Shown here: piece by piece, positions 9,327 to 20,235 of the stretch
How the letters are laid out: each line of letters opens with the position of its first letter
Numbering within the stretch: the stretch's first letter is position 1
Source: Azolla caroliniana
Taxonomy: Eukaryota; Polypodiophyta
Reading direction: 5' to 3'
Assembly (NCBI GenBank): GCA_043228905.1
Contig: JBHGNT010000007.1
Location: 744,001 to 808,000, forward strand
Length of the DNA stretch: 64,000 nt
Translations under genes and position numbers: made by a program
The notes under the pieces: model-generated
What the model was told of the DNA's origin: nothing
The model's database searches: none
What the model saw: the letters and a program-made list of their open reading frames with translations, nothing else

Positions 9327-9925
9327 GTGTTGTGTTGGACCGAGATCCTTCATGGCAAACTTCAACCGCAGTTGCCGAACGAGTTTGGCGAGTTCGCCTG
9401 CATGGCATGAAGAGATTAGCATGTCGTCCACGAAGATGATGAGGAAGATGGGTGATCCATCTCGAACTGTTGTCGTGAAGAGATAGTGGTCCTCATCGCT
9501 CTTTGAGAAGCTGATCGATTCGATGAAGTCGTCAAACTTCTTGTACCACTGTTTTAGGCCGTAAAGACTCTTCTTTAGTATGCAAACTAGACGTTCGTGG
9601 CCGGATAACACGAAGTCTTTTGGCTGCTCCATATAAATTTCCTCCTGAAGATCACCATGGAGGAAAGCCGTTTTTACATCTAGCTAAATCAACTCCAAGT
9701 TTTTGGTGGCCACTATGCTGAGCATAAAGGAAAGGGTTGTTAGTTTCACCATTGGTGAGAAGATTTTGTCGAAGTCGACGCCGTGTTCTTGGCGAAAACC
9801 CTTGGCTACTAATCTGGCCTTGAATTTTGGATTGGCTGAATCAGACGTCTCTTTAATTTGATAGACCCACATGCCCGGAAGAGCATGTCGATTTTCCAGG
9901 AGTTCGACCAAGTCCCAAGTGCTCT
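9327..9925 (-). pseudogene. Copia E reverse transcriptase (partial)
   Basis: On the minus strand: LVELLENRHALPGMWVYQIK and ARLVAKGFRQEHGVDFDKIF (9684-9911), then, after a stop near 9684, [31 protein letters not shown] (the usual APRQ between LKQ and WYKKF is missing), FVDDMLISS (catalytic VDD kept) and LKFAMKDLGPTQHIL. It stops at that point where it meets D, so the RT thumb, RNase H and 3' LTR are absent. Confidence 0.85.
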
Positions 9926-10690
9926 TCGCATGGCAATCGACTTTGATGTGTCTGGGTTTCTTGCAGTAGTTGCATACTCGGTTATCCCGTGACTTGCTCT
10001 GACTTCGCTGATTATTCGGCTGCCGTGAAGAATCTCTTCCAGAGCTGTTCGATCGGTCGGTCGAACCTTGTACTACGTAAGCGTTACTGGCTAAGTCGTT
10101 GGCAAATGATTTTCTCCGAGCCGCTTCAATCAGAATTGTGCTTGTGACTGAAGAGTACTTAACGGGAGTTGTCGATGCATTGCACGGTTGTGACGAAAGC
10201 TTCCCACGAAGGAGGAAGTCTACTCATAAGCAACATTGCCTTTAGTTCATCCTCGATAATAATCCCTTGAGCCGAAATTTGGTAGCTTAAGCTTTCGTAC
10301 TCATTCAGGTGTGCCTGGACCAAGTCAGACTCTTTCATATGAAGGTTATAAAGGCGCCGAATCAAGTATATCTTGGTGGCAGCGACCTTTTTTTCATAAG
10401 TGTCCGAAAGTGTCTTCCATAGTTGGTAGGCAGTCGAACACGATTGCACCGTGAAGTACACAGACTCCGATAGGTGCATCTGAATAGTGGCTCGGACGAT
10501 TCTGTCGAGCTTTTCCCATTCAAGCAACTTGTATCATTCTGGAGGGTTTTCATTCTCAATGGGGTCAATTTGCCCCTTGACTATTAAATAGTCCTGCATT
10601 TGCTCCTTCCAGAAGTTGAAGTTTGATCTGTCAAACTTCCTTAGACTGTTGAAGCCATCTGTGTTGGTATAATAGACTTTGTTCGGAGTT
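9926..10690 (-). pseudogene. Copia E gag with zinc knuckle
   Basis: Gag core at 10159-10527 (EWEKLDRIVRATIQMHLSES, AYQLWKTLSDTYEKK, LIRRLYNLHMKE), then stops and frameshifts, then the CCHC knuckle CNYCKKPRHIKVDC (about 9940-9985). The next residues HAKSTWDLVELLEN run straight into the RT start. The gag N-terminus near 10560-10690 also has a stop. Confidence 0.8.
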
Positions 10691-11157
10691 AACTATGAAC
10701 TGTGATGGAGTGCAGCAGCTTGGCTCACTTGATGTTGATCTTGTTTCGGTTTACTGCAACGATGAGAGGGACGAAGCCTACTGGTCCTCCCGAATGTCGT
10801 CTAGCCGAATGAAACACGGATTCATGTTGCCCCTGGAGTCGTGTTTGCTTCAGGTGACTACGGCGAGTAGGAGAATAACGTCATATGATCTATTCGATTT
10901 CTGCCTAATCGATTGAAGCAACGATTTGGTCTAGTGAAGATAGAAGTCCCACTCTAAGCGACTATGATCACAAACCAAGGGTGATCTAAAACAATGGAGT
11001 GCAGACTTCGTCATGTTTCTCTTTGTAAAAGCAGTCTTGTTGTGAGTTGCCTACTGAGATTAGCAAAGATCTTCTGGATACACAAAGAAGAGTTATCGAT
11101 GGAGACTAGATAGAAGGCGGCGGCAAGATTGAACAGAAACAAAGCTCTGATACCAAA
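10691..11157 (-). other. Copia E leader and primer binding site
   Basis: No gene. It holds the untranslated leader between PBS and gag. The PBS is at 11144-11155: minus strand TGGTATCAGAGC, an exact copia initiator-tRNA-Met site, two bases from the LTR. Confidence 0.7.
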
Positions 11158-11482
11158 TGTTGGGAATGTCGTCTTCTAATGCGGAACTTAATCTAACACT
11201 CTTCTTTTGAAGATCTTAAGGTTATGTACCAACGAGAAAGATCAATGGTAGCATAGACCGAAACAGAGATGCAACAAGTATACAACAAGGGGTTAGGCCC
11301 AATGTAAAAGAGTGTATTACAACATAAAGCCAAGAGAGTGAAACTAACTAGGTTACAAAGTCAGTTTATATACTGACTGACTTAGGGCAACTGCCCTTCT
11401 CACTATTTTCATAAATAGCCTAAGTCTAGTGTTTACAAAAGGAGACGGTGTGAATACGTCCATTAGAAGCCCGTATTCAACA
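11158..11482 (-). repeat. 5' LTR of copia E
   Basis: Plus strand starts TGTTGGGAATGTC and ends GTATTCAACA, i.e. TGTTGAATAC...CCCAACA in the element's orientation, with 5-bp terminal inverted repeats and the PBS next to it. A TATATAA on the minus strand lies near 11366-11372. About 325 bp. No second copy is present in the window, because the element's 3' half is gone. Confidence 0.8.
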
Positions 11483-11659
11483 GGTCCTTCATTGCGAACT
11501 TCAACCGCGGTTGCTGATCAAGTTTGACAACCTCTCTGGCATGCCGGCCAGAGAGTAGCATGTCATCCATGTATAAGGTGAGGAAGATGGGAGACCCATC
11601 TTGAGCCATTTTTGTAAAGAGGCAGTGGTCCTCATCGTTCTCTAAGAAGCCGACCAAAT
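11483..11659 (-). pseudogene. Copia F fragment 1 (RT palm)
   Basis: Minus strand gives FLENDEDHCLFTKMAQDGSP, LTLYMDDMLLSG (VDD has become MDD) and LKFAMKDL, then runs into the E LTR. Upstream it is continuous with 17405 after removing copia C. The right edge carries the CAAAT target duplication (11655-11659). Confidence 0.85.
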
Positions 11660-12114
11660 TGTTGAGAGACAAGCTCAACATCGGCCGGATCGGCTGAAGA
11701 AGCCGAGGACCGGATCGGTTGGGACCGATCGGTTAGGCCGAATGCGTATACCGGTACGTAGACCGGTGCGTAGGTAGGGCCGGATCGGTGCGTAAACCGG
11801 GAGGCCGTTAGGAAAGATATTCCGAGAGGAATATATTTGGGAGTTAGTGTAGGAGCTCTTAATGAGCATTGAAGTACTGTCAGTACTTCTGTCAGTCCTT
11901 CTAGGACTTGTATAAAAGTGTTCATTGAACACACATATGTATAGAGTGTGGTGAATAGAGATTGAGTACCTTTTTGAATATAGTTCTTGTTTTCCTCTCT
12001 CACTCTCTCTCTGTCTCTCCCGCGTATACTGCGTAAGCTCAAGCTCTCCATTAAACCTGAGTTTTCTTCCTTCTGTTTGATCTTCATACTTGCTTCCGCA
12101 CGCTACTTTTTACA
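11660..12114 (+). repeat. 5' LTR of copia C
   Basis: TGTTGAGAGA...TTTTTACA, 455 bp. It has a TATA box TATAAAAG at 11911-11918 and a CT-rich leader after it. It contains near-palindromic ACCGATCGGT runs and a GTACTGTCAGTAC repeat in the U3 part, which could be regulatory. Confidence 0.95.
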
Positions 12115-12126
12115 TGGTATTAGAGC
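12115..12126 (+). other. Primer binding site of C
   Basis: TGGTATTAGAGC abuts the LTR. One mismatch (C to T) from the initiator tRNA-Met complement TGGTATCAGAGC. Confidence 0.85.
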
Positions 12127-12186
12127 GCGAGGGTTGAGAACCTCTCTGCAGCCGATACATCTTGAAGAAGAAGAACAAGAAGAACG

Positions 12187-13140
12187 ATGGATAGAGGCAT
12201 GGCGAGCTCGCTTCCAACAGAGAAGCTCGACAGAACCAACTACGCGTCTTGGTCCTACAAGATGCACCAGTACCTGCTCGAGCACGGCTACTGGAGTTAT
12301 GTCGAAGGAGCTAATCACGCGGCACCCGAGTCGACACACAGAGACTTCCCGTCGTGGGAGAAATCGGCGAGCAGGGTATTATACTGCTTCGCGTCGTGTG
12401 TGGGCGAACAACTATTGAGCTATGTTCGGGATGCAAAGACGCCGAAGGGTGCGTGGGAAAATCTAAAGAAGATTTTCACCGCGAGCACCACAGCCAGGAA
12501 GCTTCAGCTCCGACAGGAGTTGAGCAACCTACGACAACGCGACTTGTCGGTGGCGGACTATACCTCGAAGATCAAGGATATATGCGACTCCCTCGCCTCC
12601 ATAGAGGTAAACATCGAGGAGAGCGAGATGGTCCAGATCTGTCTCAGAGGTTTGGCGTCGAAGTTCGGAGCGTTACAAACGGTTGTGTGTACCCGGGAGA
12701 ATACGCCGTCCTTTTTTGACTTACAGTCGATGCTCCTGGTAGAGGAGAACCACGCGGGTGCGTCGACGAGCACACAAACCGACAACAAGATGTTGTACAC
12801 GGAGGGAGAAAGGCCCCGTGGTCGTGGCGGACGAGGCGAGTCGGTACGCAATGGAAGCGGCCGACGAGATCAAGGAAGAAGGCACTGAAGTGATGCTGAC
12901 AGCAACTCCGGACCCTCCGGAACCAGGGGGAGTCGAAACGATGAGAACCGGCAAGGGAAGGTCATCGCGGAGTGCTGGTACTGTGGCAAGAAAGGCCACA
13001 GGGAAAGTGAGTGCTGGAAGAAGCGCGCCGATTCGGAGAGAACCGGTTCCGGAAACGGCTCCGGACATACCGACAAGGGAAATCAGCAGCGATCGCACTA
13101 CGCAGAAGACTCCGGGAGAGCCGGAGAAGGGTCTGCCTTC
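12187..13140 (+). pseudogene. Copia C gag
   Basis: Start ATG at 12187 (MDRGMASSLPTEKLDRTNYA) lies 60 bp after the PBS. The gag core has the usual WKSYV/W-rich N-terminus, LSNLRQRDLSVADYTSKI and CLRGLASKFGALQTVV. The CCHC knuckle CWYCGKKGHRESEC lies at about 12973-13015. One TGA stop at 12886-12888 (probably CGA before) interrupts it; the frame is otherwise open and continuous with protease, as expected for copia elements with a single gag-pol frame. Confidence 0.9.
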
Positions 13141-14420
13141 GTGACGAGACACGAAGCAAACTCAATGAAACAAAGCACCCCGAGATCGGACGAGGTGTGG
13201 TACGTAGACTCCGGCGCGTCAAACCACATGACAAGCCATAAGGAGTGGTTCTCGTACCTTGAAAAACCGATACAACCTAGAGTAGTCGCAACTGGAGACG
13301 ACACTCCGCATCCGATCGTGAATGTCGGAGAAGTTCCCCTTAGCCATGTCGGGTAGAAAGGGAAACTCATGAACGTGCTACACGTTCCGACAATCACGAA
13401 GAACTTGGTCTCGGTCGGACAGATCATCGACCAAGGGATGGAGGTTCGGTTTACACACCTCGGGTGCTTCATTGAGGAAGAAGGTCGTGTGATTGCGCAA
13501 GGGCGCAGAGACGGGAGGATGTTCATCCTCGACTCCACTGACGGTGGCACCACAATGTTCGCGAAGGGACAAAAATCCGAGTCGGACATCGACTTGTGGC
13601 ACAAGCGGATAGGCCACGTCAACTACCAGCGGCTTCAAGATCTGCAATCGAAACAGGTAGTGTTCGGATTGCCCAAATTTAGTGGCCGAAAGGCACAAAT
13701 TTGTGAAGCCTGCCAGCTCGGGACGAAACCGACTTCCTTTCCCCAACGAGCGAAACCGGAGCCGGAACAAGCTCGACCTTATACACTCCGATGTATGGGG
13801 GCTAGCACAAAACGTTAGTCTTGGCGGGAGCCGATATTTCGTCTCCTTCATCGACGACCACACACGACACACGTGGATCTACCTCATTGAGAGGAAGAGC
13901 GAAGTCTTCAACTATTTTCGGGACCTCAAAGGGTTCGTGGAAACGGAAACGGGACGACAAATGGGAATTCGGTGTGAATTCAGTTGTATCTATACATGCC
14001 GGAGCAGAACGGCGTGGCCGAGAGGACGAATCGGTCAGTTGTGGAAGCGGCACGGGCCATGCTGGAGGAGAAGAGCTTGCCCAAGTTCTACTAGGCCGAG
14101 GCGATAAGGACGGCAGTATACATCCAGAACCGGATCGGAGACAAAGTGTCGACACACGAGCTATATTTCGGAACGAAGCTGAACTTGCGACACTTGAGGG
14201 TGTTCGGTAGCATTGCGTATGTGCATGTACCGAAGGAGAAAAGGAGGAAGCTGGACGCAAAGGCCGAGAAATGCATCTTGGTCGGTTACTCGGACGAGCA
14301 GAAGGGCTATAAGTGCTATAACCCTCGCAACAAACAAGCGCGTGTTAGCCGTGACGTTGTGTTTGACGAGTCCGCGTCCTGGTACCAGCCCCCGACTCCG
14401 CACCCCGACTCCAATCCGAG
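13141..14420 (+). pseudogene. Copia C protease and integrase
   Basis: Protease active site VWYVDSGASNHM is intact. A TAG at 13354-13356 replaces Gln (fragment B has CAG). The zinc-binding LWHKRIGHVN...CEAC of integrase is present. A 1-base loss near 13721 shifts the frame. The first Asp lies in DLIHSDVWG. After RQMG (about 13960) the sequence jumps to IRCEFSCIY and PEQNGVAERTN. The block that normally carries the second catalytic Asp (LRSDxGGE) is therefore deleted, while the Glu is kept. A TAG replaces Trp in FYWAEA (about 14090). The integrase C-terminal region (HLRVFGSIAYVHVPKEKRRK) is good. Confidence 0.9.
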
Positions 14421-16410
14421 CTCTGACGATGAGGTCAGCGAGGCCGAGATGCCTCCGGATGAGCCCGAAATCGAGACCCGCGAAGAGAGTCTGATTTCAC
14501 TCCGTTTAAGTGGACCGATTGGACGACTGTGTCAGTACGACCAGCCCGATGAAGAGCCGGCGAGTAGTGGAGACTCGGTCGTGCATTTCCCGCGTAGGAA
14601 GCCGAGGAGACGGCTTACGCGCAAAGAGAAAGGGAAGAAGAAGGTGTCGGATTCCGGCACGGATAGGAACGAGTCAGACCGACGCGAATCCGACTCCGAG
14701 GGAACCAGTGACGGGACTTTAAAGGTGAAGTCCGCATCGACCAAGAAGGCCTCGACATCGGCTGATGTGAGATTACGCCGATCTACCTGCCAAAAGAACC
14801 CAGTTTTGTGGTTCGGATACAACGAGTACATGGCGCATCACTATGCGTATATGACCGTGTAGCGGAAGTGCGTGAGCCGGAGAGCTACGCAGAAGCGGCT
14901 AAAGACGCGACTTGGCGTGCCGCGATGGAGGAAGAGATGCACGCATTGGCGGAGAACGAGACCTAGGACCTGGTTGACGCACCGAAGGGTGTGAAGCCGA
15001 TCGGGTGTAGGTGGGTGTACAAGGTCAAGTACAACACCGATGGCTCGGTCAACCGGTACAAGGCTCGGCTAGTGGCAAAGGGCTACGTGCAGAAACACGG
15101 CATCGACTACGACAAGACGTTTGCGCCGGTCGCGAAAATGACGACCATCCGTGTTTTGCTCGCAGTAGCCACGACCAAGGGGTGGCACCTACATCAGATG
15201 GATGTAAAGAATGCGTTCCTGCAAGGTGACCTTGAGGAATAGGTGTACATGGTACAGCCCCCCGGATTTCACTCCGGAACGAACTCCTCGGTAGTATGCC
15301 GACTGAAGAAGTCCCTTTACGGACTGAAGCAAGCCCCGCGTGCCTGGAACACGAAGATCACGCAATAACTGCTTCGGATGGGCTTTGTCACGTCAAAATC
15401 GGACTCTTCCCTGTTCATCCGGAAAGGTCGACTTGGACCGGTTAGTATTTTACTATATGTTGATGACTTTCTCATCACCAGCGCCGACCTAGGTGAAATC
15501 GACCGCGTGAAGCTCCAGCTTGCGGTATCGTTCGACATGAAGGATCTGGGGGACCTTCATTACTTCCTCGGGATCGGAGTGATCCGTACCCCGAAGGCAT
15601 ATTGATCAGCCAACATCATTACGTGTTGAGTATGCTCTTCAAATTCGGGATGGCCGACTGTAAGTCCGTCTCGACTCCTCTGGACAGAACCGTCAAACTT
15701 CGTCCCGATATGGGAAAGGTATGCGACCTGACGAGGTTCCGACAAATTGTCGGAAGCCTCATATACTTGACCATCACCCGACCCGACCTCAGTTATCCGG
15801 TCGGAGTGATCAGTCAGTTCATGGCGCGACCTACCGAGGAGCACCTCTAGTGTGCTCAACGCATACTTCGGTATGTCAACGGCACTAAGGACCGGGGACT
15901 GCTATATCGGACCGGTGCAGCCGCGCAGTTAGTCGGCTACACCGATGCTGATTGGGCTGGCAACGCCGCCGATCGCCGATCCACATCCGGATACGCGTTC
16001 TCCCTCGGCAGTGCCGTGATCGCGTGGACTAGTAAGAAGCAGCCGACAGTTGCACTATCGACCACCGAAGCTGAGTACCGCGGAGCGGCTGTCGCGACAT
16101 GCGAAGCCATATGGTTGAAGCGGCTACTTAGGGACCTGCAAGAGCAAGTGTCAGATCTGACGACAATCTACTGTGACAACCTCAGCAGCATCCAGCTCGC
16201 GAAAAACCCCGTTTTCCACGCACGAACCAAGCAGATTGAGGTGCACTACCATTTCGTCCGTGAGCATGTCCTTTCCGGTGAAGTCGAACTTCAGTACGTG
16301 CCGACGGATCGGGAGACTGCCGACATCTTCACAAAGCCTCTTGGTCTGGACAAGTTGCGGCAATTCTCAGGTGCGCTCGGGTTGCGTCACCTCGACGTGC
16401 CAAACTTGAG
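14421..16410 (+). pseudogene. Copia C linker, RT and RNase H
   Basis: Linker is rich in Ser/Asp/Glu (14421-14860). RT motifs: [67 protein letters not shown] (catalytic pair kept). RNase [63 protein letters not shown]. Frame changes near 14860 and 15592. Stops TAG at about 14966 (Trp), 15241 (Gln), 15848 (Trp) and TAA at about 15366. The last part, 15602-16410, is open except for one stop. Confidence 0.9.
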
Positions 16411-16945
16411 GGGGAGACCAGTCCCGAACGACCAAGCAAGGCAGCAGGAAAGGAGCGGAGACCGCGACACCGAGTCGGTTGACTCAGTTGTCAAGTTCGA
16501 CTTCGGATCGGCTGAAGAAGCCGAGGGCGGACCCGCGGAAATGTTCGGAAGCGGACAAAAGGGGAACAGCCGAAGGAGAGAGCCGAAGCCAACCACGCAT
16601 GGGGAAGATGACGCCGTCGAGGGCGAGAAGACCGAAGACAAGTTGGAGACAGCCAACTCGGACGAGAGCGAAAACCGATCGGAGGTAGCCGAGTCGGTTC
16701 GGATGTTTGATTCAGATACGTTGAATCAACCAAGGCCCAAACGAAAGAAAAGGCAGCAGGAGAAGCGTCAACACTGCAACAGCAGAAGAGCTGATAAGGG
16801 CCACATGAGCAGACAAGCCGACCGGAAGGGTCGAAGCGCCCGGAGTCAAACAGGTCGAGGAGAGCGAGCGAGGCGTGAAGCCAGGAGGAACTGGAGCTGT
16901 GAGCCCAAAGATCCCGAAGAGCCTCAAGTTGAGCTTGAGGGGGAG
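16411..16945 (+). CDS. Extra charged C-terminal tail of copia C pol
   Basis: After the normal RNase H end ([12 protein letters not shown]) the frame stays open for a further ~180 codons and closes with TGA formed at the LTR edge (GGG GAG TGT TGA). The tail is rich in Arg, Lys, Glu, Gln and Ser, has no hydrophobic core and no motif I know. It lies between two copies of a purine tract, CTTGAGGGGGAG (16405-16416 and 16933-16944). This suggests that the segment between them was added or duplicated. Function unknown; it could be a captured host sequence. Confidence 0.5.
16933..16945 (+). other. Polypurine tract of C (with a second copy at 16405-16416)
   Basis: CTTGAGGGGGAGTG immediately before the 3' LTR start TGTTGAG is the normal plus-strand priming site. 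The same CTTGAGGGGGAG occurs 528 bp upstream. Confidence 0.8.
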
Positions 16946-17399
16946 TGTTGAGAGATAAGCTCAACATCGGCCGGATCGGCTGAAGAAGCCGAGGACCGGA
17001 TCGGTTGGGACCGATCGGTTAGGCCGAATGCGTATACCGGTACGCAGACCGGTGCGTAGGTAGGGCCAGATCGGTGCGTAAACCGGGAGGCCGTTAGGAA
17101 AGATATTTCGAGAGGAATATATTTGGGAGTTAGTGTAGGAGCTCTTAATGAGCATTGAAGTACTGTCAGTACTTCTGTCAGTCCTTCTAAGAGTTGTATA
17201 AAAGTGTTCATTGAACACACATATGTATAGAGTGTGGTGAATAGAGATTGAATACGTTTTTTAATATAGTTCTTGTGCCTTCTCTCTCACTCTCTCTGTC
17301 TCTCCCGCGTATACTGTGTAAGCTCAAGCTCTCCATTAAACCTGAGCGTTCTTCCTTCTGTTCGGTCTTCATACTTGCTTCCGCATGCTACTTTTTACA
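16946..17399 (+). repeat. 3' LTR of copia C
   Basis: 454 bp, TGTTGAGAGA...TTTTTACA, followed by the target duplication CAAAT (17400-17404). TATAAAAG at 17197-17204. Differences from the 5' LTR are mostly single bases plus one CT-unit length change. Confidence 0.95.
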
Positions 17400-17404
17400 C
17401 AAAT

Positions 17405-18420
17405 TGATGAAATCGTCGAACTTCTTATACCATTGTCGGGGTGCCCGCTTCAGGTCATAAAGACTCTTCCTGAGTTGGTAGACTAGATGCTCTTGGCTAG
17501 ATGCAACAAGGCCTTTCAACTATTCCATCTAAATTTCCTCCTCTAGGTCGCCATGGAGGAAGGTTATCATCACATCTAACTGTATAAGTTCCAAGTCCTC
17601 GGCTGCCACTATGCCCAAGAGGAATCGAAGGGTGGTCATTTAACTACTAGTGAAAAAATATCGTCGAAGTCGACGCCATATTGGTGTAGGAAACTTTTAA
17701 GTTTGCAACTTATCTGGCCTTGCAATTGGGGTAGGGAGAGTCTGAAATCTCTTAGAGTCAATAGACCCATTTGCACTGAAGAGCGCGTCGGTTGTTCGGT
17801 AGTTCGACTAAGTCCAATGTTTTATTGTGTCGGATGGAGTAACTCTATGACTCCATCGTTAAGTGCCAAGTGACCAAATCGGCGCACGCCGATGATTCTT
17901 CGTATGATTTGGGCTCACCAATGTCCATGAAGAAGATTCTAGCAGAGTATATCTCTGGTGGCTGAGAGTCGTTTAGATCCTCTAAGGACGACTGGACTCG
18001 TCGAATCATCGCTGATGATCATCTCTTGGGTAGTCGATCCATTTTGTGGTTCACTACTTAGGTTGCTCTTTGAGTCAGTTGGTCCCGTGGAGGCAACTTG
18101 ATGTGTTGTCGCTCTAGTGTGTAGTGCTTGATCGTGAAGAGGAGACAAGGCATCCGAAAAAGGGACTCTTCTAACTTCAATCGGCCTTTCCGCCGGTTTG
18201 TTCATCTTTGACTCGTTAAAGACGATGTCTGAACTTCGGATGATTTGTCTATTTTCTGGATCCTAGAGTTGGTAGCTGAATTTTCCTTTCTAATCCATAG
18301 CCAAGGAATATACATTTCCAGGATCGTGGCTCAAGCTTTCGGTGATCATCCTTAGGCACAAGTGTGAATGCTTCGCAACCAAAAATCCGGAGCTTCTTGT
18401 AATCTGGCCTCTGGCTAGTC
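17405..18420 (-). pseudogene. Copia F fragment 2 (integrase tail, linker, RT N-terminus)
   Basis: Minus strand from 18420: DYKKLRIFGCEAFTLVPKDD, CIFLGYGLERKFSYQL, SSDIVFNESKM (integrase C-terminal region). The Ser/Thr-rich linker follows (17939-18205), then a degraded RT start (HQYGVDFDDIF) and APRQWYKKFDDFIN, which joins fragment 1 across copia C. Many stops. It joins fragment 3 at 27602 across gypsy G. Confidence 0.85.
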
Positions 18421-18900
18421 TGTTGTCAACCGGAATAGTAACCGCCGGCCATAACCCGGGATAAATTAAAATTAAAATTAAAATATTGTAAGAAACACAT
18501 GTAACAGTTCACACGAGGAGTGTAACCGACAAGACGCCCTGTGTATATAAAGGGCAAAATTCTTATGATAAGAGTTAGCATTGTTTTGAGAGGTCTTTTC
18601 TAATATAGTACTATCTTCTGTGATCTATTGTGTAAGTGCCAATGTGATATTGAGTGAGGGATTATACTCTGTAAGAAGTACGTAACTGTAAACGTAAGGT
18701 TAAGCGTGTTCGCGTAGTTACACATCGTTCCTTCGGTTGTAGCCGAGAACTTTCACGCCCTATAGATATGCATCCTTCAGCAACAAGTAAGGTGTGAACG
18801 TACGTTGTGCACCTCTCTATCCCTTGTAACGCAACCCCTTGACGCCTACCCCGAAGGACTGTGGGTAGACAATGTTCTAGACGACGGTACACCGACAACA
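18421..18900 (+). repeat. 5' LTR of gypsy G
   Basis: 480 bp, TGTTGTCAACCGGAATAG...CACCGACAACA. TATA box TATATAAAGG at 18544-18553. The following CTTTTGGCACGCCTAGGG (18901-18918) occupies the PBS position but I cannot assign its tRNA. Confidence 0.9.
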
Positions 18901-19194
18901 CTTTTGGCACGCCTAGGGATCTGTGATTTTTCGCAAACGAGCAGCAAGGGATGGATGTCTAGCCATAGACGAACAAGAGAACCGACCCGGCAAGATCAAC
19001 CATTGACGAGGTCGATCACACACCAGACAGAAGAGCGAGCGAAGCAAAAACCTCACCTCATCGACCACGAAGTTTCCTTTCAGGACTACAAGGTCGACCC
19101 CACGCTGATAGAACAACGCGATGTCAAGGAGGAAGCTCTGTCACCACACGGAAGTTGTGGTCTTCCCCTACCGACCGTCGCCATAGTGTCTGGA

Positions 19195-20235
19195 ATGGCT
19201 TTCTCCTACCCTCGATTCAACAGCGAAACAGACGCCGCGAGCCACATCCTGTTGTTCCTCAATGTTTGGAATGCCAATCACATGGCACAACAGTTTCCAG
19301 AAGCTGAAGCTCATGCCTCGAAGATAGTAGAGTTCGGATTGACTCTAGATGGTCGAGCAGCATGTTGGCACTCTCAGATGGACCTGGAAGCAATCACAAC
19401 CTTCGATCAACTGCAATTAGCATTCTTGCGGTTTTTTCATAGGCGGGTACCACAACGAGAAATCATCAGCCAATTCTATACAATCAAGCAGTCACCGATG
19501 GAATCCGTCACAGATTTTAGTCTCCGTTTCCAGAGTCTATGGTGGCAGCTTACATGGGCCCCAGTAGATGAAGAGGCTAAGGAAACGTTTTTGGCAGCCC
19601 TACGACGACCTATCAGGATGACTCTTAACACCCATAGTGTGAAAGGGGAAACAACTGATATGGTTATCGAGCGAGCATTACAACTCGAATTGGAAGAGGA
19701 AGATGATGGATTTTCCATGTCATCGCTACGTCAAGCGTTGCCTCACGATGAGGAACGTCGCTTCCACTAGGCTGCTCAATGTACAATCTGCTTAAACTCA
19801 AGGCATTCCGCAGTGGAATACAATATGCGAATGCATTGCTTGATTTGCCACTCAAAGGCGCACACGGTGGAGCAATGCGATTACAATATGCTTAACAGAT
19901 CGACACCCGTTGTACAACGCATGGAACCACAACGGTTATATCACAGGAATGGCCAAGAACGGCAGGAGGATCACTTTCGGTATGCAGACCGAAATCAGTG
20001 CCGAGAGAGCCCATTCCAAAATCATCGTCCTAGCGATCCATATTTTGAGGAAGAAGATCAAGAAGATGACGAATATAGGAATAATATTCAGTATAATCAA
20101 GGGGGGCATCGTTACGACAATCGCAATTCGGCATACAATCGTGGGGGATTCAACGGGCCTCGCTCACACGGAAACAACCGACAATATAGGAACCAACAAC
20201 ATTACGATGAGAGTTCAGAGGATGATCAGCGTTAG
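19195..20235 (+). pseudogene. Gypsy G gag
   Basis: Starts at MAFSYPRFNSETDAASH (19195), though the frame is open back into the LTR. Typical gypsy gag core: ACWHSQMDLEAITTFDQLQL, FLRFFHRRVPQREIISQFY, ESVTDFSLRFQSL. It is interrupted once, by TAG at 19768-19770 (probably Gln). It then continues in the same frame through the CCHC knuckle CLICHSKAHTVEQC (about 19836-19877) and an Asn/Arg/Tyr-rich tail. A second knuckle CFVCQQPGHYAT*C lies in another frame at 20363-20407. Confidence 0.85.

Larger units (their letters stand above)
11660..17399 (+). mobile_element. Copia C, complete LTR retrotransposon
   Basis: Flanked by the perfect 5-bp target duplication CAAAT (11655-11659 and 17400-17404). It has paired LTRs of about 455 bp, PBS, gag-protease-integrase-RT-RNase H order (Ty1/copia) and a PPT. 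Total 5740 bp. By eye the two LTRs differ at about 20 positions (~95% identity). It sits in the RT of copia F in the opposite orientation. The coding frame is broken by stops, three frameshifts and an integrase deletion, so it is not autonomous. Confidence 0.95.
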
